Source: Microglena sp. YARC
Taxonomy: Eukaryota; Chlorophyta; Chlorophyceae; Chlamydomonadales; Chlamydomonadaceae
Length of the DNA stretch: 64,000 nt
Reading direction: 5' to 3'
Assembly (NCBI GenBank): GCA_022414725.1
Contig: CM039462.1
Location: forward strand, 132,191,891 to 132,255,890
Both the position numbers and the translations under genes were made by a program. A model generated the notes under the pieces. That model ran no database searches. It was not told the DNA's origin and worked only from the letters and a program-made list of their open reading frames with translations. Below, in pieces: positions 43,047 to 53,300 of the stretch (its first letter is position 1; every line of letters starts with the position of its first letter).

Positions 43047-44802
43047 CCCCAATCACCCCCACCTTCCAACCCTTCCTCCAACCACCACCCTCTCCATCCA
43101 TCCACAAACTCTCCAGCCACTGAGCCACCAGACCATGATGCTCAAAAATTTAAAATTGATACGCCTTGCCACGGGGCTCGAGGTTGAAGGAACCTTCCCG
43201 CTCGCTTGCACTGTGGAATGGTTACTCTGGGTTTTGCTTTCGGAGAACTCTTTTGCGCCTGAGCTCCGACAGCGCGTGACAGCACGGAGGAAAGTTCTCA
43301 ACCTCTGTCAAGGCAGCAGGTCGGAAATTGTGAACCTAGCAATAGGTTAAACACCCGACCTGTTGGTCATAGCTGGTACTACTGTGCCAACCAAGCCTGA
43401 GCTCGTACAGATACCATCGTACCTGTAGCACGAACTCAGGGCCCCCGTCGGTAAAACAATTGTTTGGGGGTCAGTTTATCAGTGCTTTTTCTTTTTAAGC
43501 CTTTCCTTTCATGGCTGGGCAAGTCCCTTGAGCCTATTTGGCCCACCCCTGGACTGTAACATACATACAGATACCATGGTGCTCACCTTCTTGCAGAAAG
43601 ATATTTCCTTTCGCACATCGATGATAGACACTTGTTGCGGCGTTGTGACAATCAAAGCGCCGTCAGCTGGCGTGGTCTGAAGACACTGTGCAATGGTGAT
43701 GTGCTCATCAGAGGTCCCGGGTGGGGCATCCACCACCAGGTAGTCCAAGTCTCCCCAGGCCACGTCACGAAGAAACTGCTTGATGAGACCATTTTTCCTG
43801 GGGTCAGCATCAGCGCAGAGGAGTTTTAGAGTGTTGGGGTTAGAGAATTTCCATGACAAGTGCACTCAGTCAACTATTGTTTTTCCGGTTGGGGCATCCA
43901 CCACCAGGTAGCCCACGTCCCCCCAGGCCACGTCACGAAGAAACTGCTTGATGAGACCATATTTCCTGGGATCAGCATTAGCGCAGAGGAGCATTAGAGT
44001 GTTGGGGTCAGAGAATTTTCATGACAAGTGCACTTAGTCAACTATTTTTTACGGGTGGGGAATCCACCACCAGCTAGCGTAAGCTCCCCCAGTCCACGTC
44101 ACCAAGAAACTGCTTCATGAGACCATATTTCCTGGGATCAGCATTAGCGCAGAGGAGTTTTTGAGTGTTGGGATTAGAGGATTTCCATGACAAGGGCAAT
44201 GGGTAAACTATATTTTTATGCTCGGGTGGGGCATCCACCACCAAGTAGCCCAAGCCCCCTAAGCCACGTCACGAAGAACCTGCTTGGTGAGACAATTTCC
44301 CATGAGATCAGTGGTAGTTCAGAGGAATGTGAGATGGTGGGGGGAGGGAATACTGGTGGCAGTGGTGGTGGCGGTGGTGGTGTATTGGTGCTAGGCAGTA
44401 TTAGGTTAAGATGGTTGGAACCAGTCTGGTGGTGGTGTTTGGGATATAGGACGACGGATCAACATGTCGAGATGTCTATTTTGCTAACATTAACTGACAA
44501 CCAACGAAGCGGAAGCATCCAGCCCACACTGAAACTGCCACCATGCTTATTGTCTTCGTGTCTCCTGCCCCCCCCCACACCCACACACAAACTCACACCC
44601 CCCCCCCCCCACACACACACACACACACACACACACCCACACAGGCACCCCGCCGGCCACCCACACCCACACTCTGCCTGTACAGCCTCTTACCTGGGTC
44701 CCCTCCAGATCACGGCTTCATCAGGGTTAGGAAGCATGAATCCTGTGAGGTGAATTATGATGTGAATGAACATGTTAGAATGTGATGTTTGGGAGGTTGC
44801 CA

Positions 44803-44851
<49 letters not shown>

Positions 44852-47800
44852 GCCTCTCCCTGGTCTGCGCCTCTACACATCACATGCGCACACACAGGCA
44901 ATACAAAGTATGACAGTCTTGCGTGTACATGAAGGATGACTACAACTTGCATGTGCAAATTCAATGCCGTGTAAATATGAGGTATATGCTCATATATGAT
45001 ATATAGGTCTTAAACAGAACTACCACCCTGTGGTAGCATATTAAGACATACAACAACACGCCTGTACCAGTCTCACCGATGGACATGACACTTATACATG
45101 CAAATTCAAACGTGTATACGCACATTGATTTTAACTGACAAAACTACCACCTTATACTAGTATTATGTTGACACATAACAGGAAGCCGGTACCAGTGTCA
45201 CCAATAGACATGACACTTGTGCGAGCAAATTCAAACGTGTGCGCACATCGATTTTAACCGACAAAACTACAACCCTGTACCAGTATTCTGTAGGCACATA
45301 ACAGCAAGTCTGTACCAGTCTCACCAATGGACATGACACTTGTGTGCGCAAATTCAAACATGTGTGCGCACCTAGATTTTGACGGACAAAACAACGACCG
45401 TGTACTAGTATTCTGTAGACACATAATATTAAGCCTGTACTAGTCTCACCAATGGACATGAAACCTATTGTGCATGCAAATTCAAACGTGTGTACGCACA
45501 TGACAAAAAGCCTGTACCAGTCTCACCAATGGACATGACACTTATACATGCAAATTTAAACGTGTGTACGCACATAGATTTTAAAAGACAAAACTACCAC
45601 CCTGTCAGACTCTGCACCAGTATTCTGCAGACAAATAACACCAAGCCTTTACCAGTCTCACCAATGGACATGACCGCCAAGTTGTCTTCAACGTAGACTG
45701 GAGACCATCCCTCGTTACTTTGATGGACCTCTTGTCCTTCAAGGCCAAGCATCTTGGGAACCGAAGGACCGCAGATGTCAATGTCCAACAACCCAACCTT
45801 CAAACACAAGGAGAATGAATGAATAAATAAATAAATAAATAAACAAATAAATAAAGAAAGAAATAATAAATAAATATCTCCAATGGTGCCTAATCCCCAA
45901 GACATCTTGGGAACCGAGGGACCGCAGATGTCAATGTCCAACAACCCAACCTACGAATGCACAAGGAGAATATATATATATATATATATATAAATAACGT
46001 GTAAATAAATACATAAGTGCATGCATAAATACATAATAAGCCTTATGACGAGGCGTGAGGTTCAGGGGGCCAGCCCGTTTGCTTGCACTGAGGCAAACTG
46101 CCAATGACAAAGAGAAGGTATGGATGTGTTTCATTTAATGCACAACTAGAAGCATATATAAATCGTATAAGCTTGTTGTCCAACAACCCACAACAACCTA
46201 CGAATGCACTAGGAGCAAGTTATGTAATTCATCAGGATTTCATGTAACTTTTGTACGGATGTATTTCATGTACAATGTATATTTATGAATTTCATGTATA
46301 ATGTAAATTTATGTACTTCATGTATAATGTCGGTATAATGCATATTTATGTATTTCATGTACAATGTAAATTTATGTGCTTCATGTATAATATTGGTATA
46401 ATGCATATTTATGTATTTTATGTATAATGTATATTTATGTGCTTCATGTATAATGTTGGTATAATGCATATTTATGTATAATGCTGGTATAATGCATATT
46501 TATGTATTTTATGTATAATTATGTATTTCATGTATTTACGTTCCCAATTGGACCACGGATGTCAATGTCCAACAGGCTAACCTACGACGTTCAAGGAGCA
46601 AGTATGTATGTAATTCATTGGGATATCATGTAAAATGTATATTTATGTATTCCATGTATGGATCACAGATGTCAATGTCCAACAGACCAACCGACGCGTA
46701 AGGAGTAAGCAGTTCAGTAGTCAATCGGGGTTCGTGTATAATTTATACATATGTATTTCATCGTGATTTTGTGTTCACTTTAGATTGATGTATTTCATCG
46801 GGATTTTGTGTCTCTAATTTATATTTATGTAATTCATGTACTCCTTGTTCAATGTATATTGATGAATTCCATGTATTTCTGTTCTTAAAAGGACCACAAC
46901 TGTCATTGTCCAACAAGCCAACTTACACGGAGAAAAAAATGTTTTATCACTGTACCACGATCGCAGGGCCCCTGTTGGGAAAACGATTGTTTGGGGTTAA
47001 TTTCATCAGTGCCTTTTCTGTTTAGCTCCTCCTGATGTCATGGTTGGGCAGGTCTCTGCAGCCTATTTGGTCTACCCCGAGACTGTAACAACATACACGC
47101 AACCCAACATCCGACATCACGAGGAGCAAGTATTTATGTCTTTCAAGGATAACACATGTATCAGCATATACCAGTATAAAAGCTTTATAAACTCATATGC
47201 ATATATTGATAAGCTATCATATATAAGTCATGTACGCGTACATGCTCGTTTCAAAAATCATACATACATACACACATATATACACACATACATAGACACA
47301 TACATACATACATACATACCTCTTTCCCACTCTTAGCCAGGGCGAACGCGAGCTGTGCTGAGAATGTGCTCTTGCCAACGCCTCCCTTGCCTGACAGAAC
47401 CAAGATCTTGTGCTTGATGTTTGCCATACGGGCAGCAATGGCAACCAAATCTGGTAGTGTTAGCAGGATAAGGGGGCGAGTAAACAGACAGAAATACAGA
47501 CAGGAAAGCAGGCAGGCAGGCAGGCAGGCAGACAGTCACACCCACCCCCCACACCCCCCCCACACACACCATGCACACACACGCCACACGGACACCGTCA
47601 ATATTTGACTAGCTTTTAGTGTTGATTTAAGCTGTTTATGCTTGCTCAACAGCTGGACCGCAATGCAGTGGCGCTAAACCCTTCTCCTTAAGATTAGTCA
47701 CTCAGATATAGACTGTCAGATCAAACTTCATGATTATTGGTGTTTGGCCCAAGTACAAGCAAGCGGGCTGGCCCCCTCAACCTCACGCCTCGTATCTGTT

Positions 47801-50075
47801 TATTTGTCTAGTTTGTTGACACTTTGGAACTCTTTGTCATCCCACATGCCCTCCCCAACCCTCCGGGCTCCGCGCTACGCGTTCTGCAGGGTTTAGGGGG
47901 CAGCGCGTTGTACTGAGTTGCACCGAGTTCCTCAATTTGTGACGCGCAGCAAAAAACAGAAGTTGCCAACCAGCATATGTCCAGATCTCTCCAAGAATAA
48001 TAAACAAGTCCACCAGTCCTCAAGAGCACAAAGAATAGATAAATAGTACGCCCAAGTAGTAGGCGTCAGGTAAAGGTCGCCAGCCTGTTTGCTTGCACTG
48101 AGACCAACCACCAATGGTCACAAACAATAAATAAATAGTACGCCTAATTACGAGGCACTGGGTTGAGGGGGCCAGCCTGTTTGCTTGAGCTGGGGCCAAC
48201 CAACAATGGTCACAAACAATACATAAATAGTACGCCTAAGTACGAGGCGCCGGGTTGAGGGGGCCAGCCTGTTTGCTTGAACTGGGACCAACCATTAATG
48301 ATAAAAAACAATAAATAAATAGTACGCCTAATTACGAGGCGCCAGGTTGAGGGTGCCAGCCTGTTCGCTTGAGCTGGGGCCAACCACCAATGGTCACAAA
48401 CAATAAATAAATAGTACGCCCAAGTACGAGGCGTCAGGTTGAGGGGACCAGCCTGTTTGCTTGCACTGGGGCCAGACACCAATGGTAAAACAAAAATGGA
48501 AAATAGTATGAGCTGCCACAGGACGTGAGTTTGTTTGCATGTACCATACATACTGGGGAATGGCTACTATGCTGGGTTTATTTGGTTTCTCAGACCGTAC
48601 CTCCGCCCAAGCTTGGTTAACCGTGCGACAGCACGGAAGGGAGGTCTCTACCTCTTCTAAGGCCGCAAGTCTGAAATTATGAACCTGGCCAAGGCTCAAA
48701 CACTTTCAATGGTCACAAACAATGTATCTTGTTGTTACACTCCAGGGGTAGCCAAATGGGTCAGAGGGACTTGCCCAACCATGATATCAGGTGGGGCTAA
48801 AACGAATAAGGCACTTACGAACTGAACCCCAAACAATTATATTACTGACCGGGGCCCTGAGTTTGTGCCACAATGATAATTGAATTTAAACAAATTACAC
48901 TATGCAAGCAAACGGGCTGGCCCCCTCAACTTCACTCCTAGTAATAAGGCGCACTAAGTGTTTATTTATTTATTTACACTAACCTGGGTGTGGCCCCATG
49001 GCAGCAGAAGCGCATGCTTTTAAACAAATTATACTAACCTAGGCCTGGCCCGTGTGAGCAGAAGCGCATACTTTTAAACAAATTGCACTTACCTGGGTCT
49101 GCCCCCTTGGGAGCAGAAGCGCATGCTTGCTGATTGGGGCAGCCTGCACACGCCGATTCCTTCCCTGCTTTCTCACTGCTGGTGCCGGGGCAGTCTGGAG
49201 GGTATCAAGGCAGGGCAGGGTGTGTAAGAACATGAGGGTGTGTAAGAACACACATGGGTTTGTGAGGACATGATCTCACGACCTGCGTCGCAAACTTGCC
49301 ATAGGTTTCCTTTTCGGCTACGAGCAGCAGCTTCTAGGTAGCTCCCTGACTCATCCTTTGGGCTATGCGTAAGGAGTTCAACAGGTGTGGATTACTGATG
49401 ACATAAACTTCCAGGTGCACCAGACTGCATTAGGATCGGCTGGATCGGCTGGCATGGGAGCTGCCTAGAAGCTCCTGCTGATAGCCAAAAATAAAAACTA
49501 TGGTTCTCGACATTGTTTAGGGACCAGGTCATAGAGTGCTCTCTATCACCGCCCCTCCAGGTAATCTAGTGGTGAGCTTGATTGTTTGAGGTGGGACAAG
49601 TCAATTTAGCCATATTGGCTAGTCCCCTGGTCTTCAACAACAGACAAATGAAGCCAGCCACTGCATTTATTTTCGGCTATGATTAGGAGCTTCTAGGTAG
49701 CTTCCCAGATTGCCTAAGCAGCCAACTCTCAAGCTACCAACTGGACCTTGAAGCAGTATTAATCAGAGCTCTGGCACTGTTGAAATATTAGGGCTGGCTT
49801 GGGGAGCTACCTAGAAGCTGCTAGGTGGGTGGTGGTTTTGATAACATGGCCTGTCCTCAGGCTGTTCACCATCTCCCAGTAGAGTTGAAATGGGCAGTAA
49901 AAACACTACTACATCCCACTGTTGAGTTAATAGTGCAATCAAATGGTTGAACTTGAACAACCTTGGGCTCATGACATGAGGTGGAATCTGCCTCAGGCAA
50001 CAGAAGCGCATCCCTCGGGTGCAAACACTCACTAGCAGGTACAGCGCTGGGATCTACTTCTCCAGGATTTGTCAT
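42290..50075 (-). CDS. NBP35: Cytosolic Fe-S cluster assembly factor NBP35 (NUBP1 type)
   Basis: P-loop scaffold ATPase of cytosolic/nuclear Fe-S protein assembly. Seven exons join in phase (minus strand): 50075-50033, 49194-49093, 47450-47320, 45797-45662, 44742-44694, 43797-43587, 42745-42290, giving 375 residues. It starts [18 protein letters not shown]. The N-terminal cluster motif C-X13-C-X2-C-X5-C is complete (C16, C30, C33, C39; [11 protein letters not shown]). P-loop [10 protein letters not shown] is at 68-77. Then come [82 protein letters not shown] and [18 protein letters not shown]. After MSGL the CPxC motif of animal and fungal NUBP1 is absent, replaced by [10 protein letters not shown] and a Ser/Glu-rich insert, as in plant NBP35. 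The start was chosen because the short exon 1 joins in phase to the Cys exon. It is divergent from the ERICH2-like gene. Confidence 0.95.
42985..43350. mobile_element. R6-R5 composite element, longest copy
   Basis: R6 (CACAAACTCTCCAGCCACTG) is preceded by a run of about 26 C, then R5 (GCCTTGCCACGGGGCTCGAG, AAGGAACCTTCCCGCTCGC, CGGAGGAAAGTTCTCAACC). It lies in the NBP35 intron between exons 6 and 7. Confidence 0.75.
43870..44330 (-). repeat. Three echoes of NBP35 exon 6 5' edge
   Basis: The genuine edge is at 43797. Copies are at about 43890-44020, 44053-44185 and 44222-44330 (plus strand GGGGCATCCACCACCAGGTA, GCCACGTCACGAAGAAACTG, CTTGATGAGACCATATTTCC, TGGGATCAGCATTAGCGCAG). Each keeps about 80 bp of exon plus the acceptor (CAGGAAAT on the minus strand) and about 60 bp of intron. 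Substitutions and small indels increase with distance from the exon. Confidence 0.92.
44560..44860. repeat. (CA)n and (CT)n microsatellites around NBP35 exon 5
   Basis: CACACACACACCC runs at 44570-44640 and a (CT)21 or so at 44807-44850. The 49-nt exon 5 (44742-44694) lies between them. Confidence 0.92.
45050..45660 (-). repeat. Five echoes of NBP35 exon 4 3' edge
   Basis: Units of about 75-125 bp share, on the plus strand, CCTGTACCAGTCTCACCAAT, GGACATGACACTT, GCAAATTCAAACGTGTG and AGTATTCTGTAGACACATAA. CTCACCAATGGACATGAC is the complement of the exon end and donor (ATGTCCATTG then GTGAG). Copies begin near 45072, 45196, 45320, 45444 and 45520; the genuine edge is 45662. Confidence 0.93.
45880..46935 (-). 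repeat. Five echoes of NBP35 exon 4 5' edge and AT-rich minisatellite
   Basis: Copies of the exon start (genuine edge 45797; plus strand GCAGATGTCAATGTCCAACA, ACCCAACCT) lie at about 45890-45965, 46175-46215, 46550-46608, 46660-46712 and 46888-46935. Only the nearest keeps about 60 bp of exon. Between them is a TTTATGTATTTCATGTATAA minisatellite (46230-46540). An R1 copy with a (TA)n is inserted at 45970-46105. Confidence 0.88.
47245..47318. repeat. (ACAT)n microsatellite
   Basis: ATACATACATACACACATAT repeats run directly up to the donor of NBP35 exon 3 (47320). Confidence 0.85.
48030..48490 (-). mobile_element. Five tandem R1 elements
   Basis: R1 units of about 88 bp, all in the same orientation, begin near 48030, 48115, 48205, 48295 and 48395. 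Each has AATAAATAAATAGTACGCC, GAGGCG-CAGGTTGAGG, GCCAGCCTGTTTGCTTG and ACCAATGGTCACAAACA. The inter-unit sequence is also repeated, so the array grew by tandem duplication and not by independent insertion. Confidence 0.88.
48975..49085 (-). repeat. Two echoes of NBP35 exon 2 3' edge
   Basis: The genuine edge (49093) has on the plus strand CTTACCTGGGTCTGCCCCCT and GGGAGCAGAAGCGCATGCTT. Copies are at about 48981-49020 (CTAACCTGGGTGTGGCCCCA, GGCAGCAGAAGCGCATGCTT) and 49035-49073 (CTAACCTAGGCCTGGCCCGT). Each is joined by the intron tract TTAAACAAATTATA. AGAAGCGCATCCCTCGGG near 50004 may be a further trace. Confidence 0.88.
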
Positions 50076-50372
50076 TATAGCTCGAATTACGCAGAACAGA
50101 CGGAGAATGCGGCCGCCGAGTGAAGAAGGAGAACTAGGAAAGACCAACGTAGGTCTGGTCGTGAGTAGTTGCGTGGACAATGGGGATTATGGTACCGAGT
50201 TTCCAAATTACTGACGTTTACCCTTCACCCTTCATCCATGCCCTCGCCTTAGTTCAGTCCAAGTTCGTACCCCTTCCCCCCTTCGACAGATCAGTTTTCT
50301 GCGACCTGCCTGTGCTGTCTGATCAAACTTGTATCTTTACAAGCTAGCTATTTTTGTGTCCGCGTCATCAGC
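50076..50372. promoter_or_regulatory. Shared NBP35/ERICH2-like divergent promoter region
   Basis: 297 bp separate the two start codons. I recognise no repeat family and no clear TATA box. Bidirectional activity is inferred from layout only. Confidence 0.5.
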
Positions 50373-53300
50373 ATGGCCCCTGTAGTGAAAACCCCACCTA
50401 TTGTCGAGAAAATCAAGAAGGAGCGAATGTTGGAGGTGTGGCTTCTTGATGTTGCGCTCCGCTGATGTATTTAACACCTCTGCAGCTAATTAATAATGCG
50501 CTCCCTCCCTCTGCGCTCAATAGGCCGAGAAAGCGTTTATATTTGCTCTGAAGGCTAAACGCTTCGAAGACGCTTTGTCTCAAGCAGAGATTGGTAATGC
50601 TCTGTTTACTAATTAGCGTTTTCCTCTTCGTATTTCTCGGTGACCTCGTGCCTTGATGTCACTCACAGCTTGTTGCCCTGTTTTAATCAAATGCCCCAGA
50701 CTAGGTGGTAGTGGTGCAGGTTGTGCTGGTGCTGGTGCTGGTGCCTGTGGTGTCTGAATTTACCATGCTTCTAACTTCATCCCCTCAGCTTCTTGTATTG
50801 CTTGTGTTGCTAGTGTGTGCTGGTGATCATGATAGTGGTGGTGGTGGTGTCTGATTTTACCATGTTTATAACTCCATCCTTGAGCTTCTCTGGTGTTGGT
50901 GCTAGTCTGTGCTCGTGGTGGTGGTGACGGTGGTGCTAGTGTGTAAATGTCGTGGCTGTGTCTGACTTGACCCCCCCCCCCCCCCCCCCCCCCTAACTCC
51001 CCCCTACTTCCCCTACCTTCTCTGTTGCAGTCCTGGCTCTGGACCCAAACAATCGAGTGAAGTTGTTCCTACCGCTGCTTGAGGAGAAGATAGAACTAGG
51101 TACAGCTGCACACAAGCTTGTTCTATGGAGTCTCTGGATGTAGTGAAGCTGTACGCAAGCTTGCTATGTGTGGAGTCTCTTAATGCATGGAGTCTCTTAA
51201 TGTGGTACAGCAGCACACAAGCTTGTTCAGTGTGAAGTGGGCTAGTGTGGGGCTTGGTATCGTGTGGCCCTGATGCAGTGGTATGTCTTTTCTATACGTG
51301 CTAGATATAATTGGTTAGCTTGGCCTTGCTGGCTGGCGTGCTTTCTAATCATTGCACGCTCTCTGGTTTGACCACCTGTTCAACCGCTTGTTAGCTCTAT
51401 GGCTTCACCTGCATTATAAACATGTTAGACATCATTCATTGGTGAGCCATTCTGTAGCAAGCTAGTTATGTAATTGTGATGGTAGGAGAGCATGAGTGTG
51501 TGAGGTGGGATGGTGGAGCATTTGGGATGTGTAAAGCCTTATGACATGGTATATATTTTATAAAGAGATTGTAGATACAATTCATTCATGAGTAAGCTAT
51601 GTATGGAAATGTGGTGTTGGGAGAGCATGCGTGTGTGAGGCAGGGTGGTGGAGCGTTTGGGGTGTGTACAGCCTTATGACGTGGTAGATCTTGTATAGAG
51701 AGATTGTAGACATGATTCATTGATGAGCAAGCTATGTATGGACATGCAGTGTTGGGAGGGCATGAGTGTGTGAGGTGGGGTGGTGGATCATTTGGGGATG
51801 AGCATAGCCTTATGAACTGGTACATCTATTCTAGAGAAGTTGTAGATACAATTCATTGATGAGCTAGCTAGGTATGGAAATATGGTGTTGGGAGAGCATG
51901 CGTGTGTGAGGCAGGGTGGTGGAGCGTTTGGGGTGTGTACAGCCTTATGACGTGGTAGATATATTCTAGAGAGGTTGTAGATACAATTCATTGATGAGCA
52001 AGCTATGTATGGACATGCGGTGTAGGGAGGGCATGAGTGTGTGAGGTGGGGTGGTGGAGCGTTTGGGGATGAGCATAGCCTTATGAACTGGTATCTCTGT
52101 TCTAGAGAGGTTGTAGATACAATTCATTGATGAGTAAACTATGTATGGAAATGTGGTGTTGGGAGAGCATGCGTGTGTGAGGCGGGATGGTAGAGCCTTG
52201 GGGTTTGTGCATAGCTTGATGAAGTGGCTTAATCAAACTGTTCGATCTAACCATCTCGAACTGTATTGGAGTACAATGCCTCAACCAGAGTAGTTGTATT
52301 TAACACCATTGACACATGTATGTATGTTACAGTCCAGGGGTAGGCCAAATAGGCTAAAAAGACTTGCCCAACCGTTGACACATGCTCAAAGTTGACATTG
52401 GGTGTGTGGGGGTGGGGGGTTAACAAGAGAGTCAGGAGGCGAGATCAATGAGACCTTTGGACGGTTTACAGCAATTCAGGGGATGAACTGGACAAACGTT
52501 TCGTACTTTGTCGAGAATTATCGAGAATTGTCGGATATCCAGGCCAAAATGCTCGACGAAGTACGAGTTCTCACGGAAACGGTTCGTCCAGTTCATCCCC
52601 TGAATTGCTATAAGCAATCGGAACACTAGCTATAGATGTTGTCAGTTCGGCCGTTCAACAGCTAAATGCTGACGGGGGGGGGGGGGGGGGGGGTTGGGCT
52701 GTGTGTAACAAGGTGGGCTGGTTAGAAAGTTGGGGGATGTGCATAACCTTGTGATGTGGCTTTGATGGCGTCTCTACCCAAACCTTTCACAGATGCTCCC
52801 AGAAGCGAGGAAGAGAGTGGCGATGAAGGAGAGGAGGAGGGACCTGATGATGTGGCGGAGGGTGACGATGATGACGACGATGATGAGAGCGATGAAGATA
52901 GCGAGGACGATGATGAGGATGACGAGGATGAAGGACCTTCAGAGGCTGAAGTGGGTTCTACTTCTTCCATAGACAAATCAAACAAATAATTGAACACACA
53001 AATTACTTAAGAACAGAATCAAACAGAAACTAACTAAAGAAGTAAATAAGTAATCACTGATTCATTCATTCTTTGATTGATTGATCGATTGATTGGTCGA
53101 TTACATGAATGGATGAATGAATGCAAAAGGCTACCTTCTGTCCAGTGAGCTCGGCCAGTGAGTGAGTAACCAGCTATCTTAACCTCTAATTGCCTCCGGC
53201 GCTGGGAATTGTTCAAAACAACACCAATCGGTGGACGGAATTACAATTACTCCTACACATGCATGTGCACGTATGTTACAGCTCATTGGTAGCCAAATGG

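Noticed and set aside
52722..52997. Minus-strand poly-Ser frame
   Set aside because: Antisense of the Asp/Glu-rich exon of the ERICH2-like gene.
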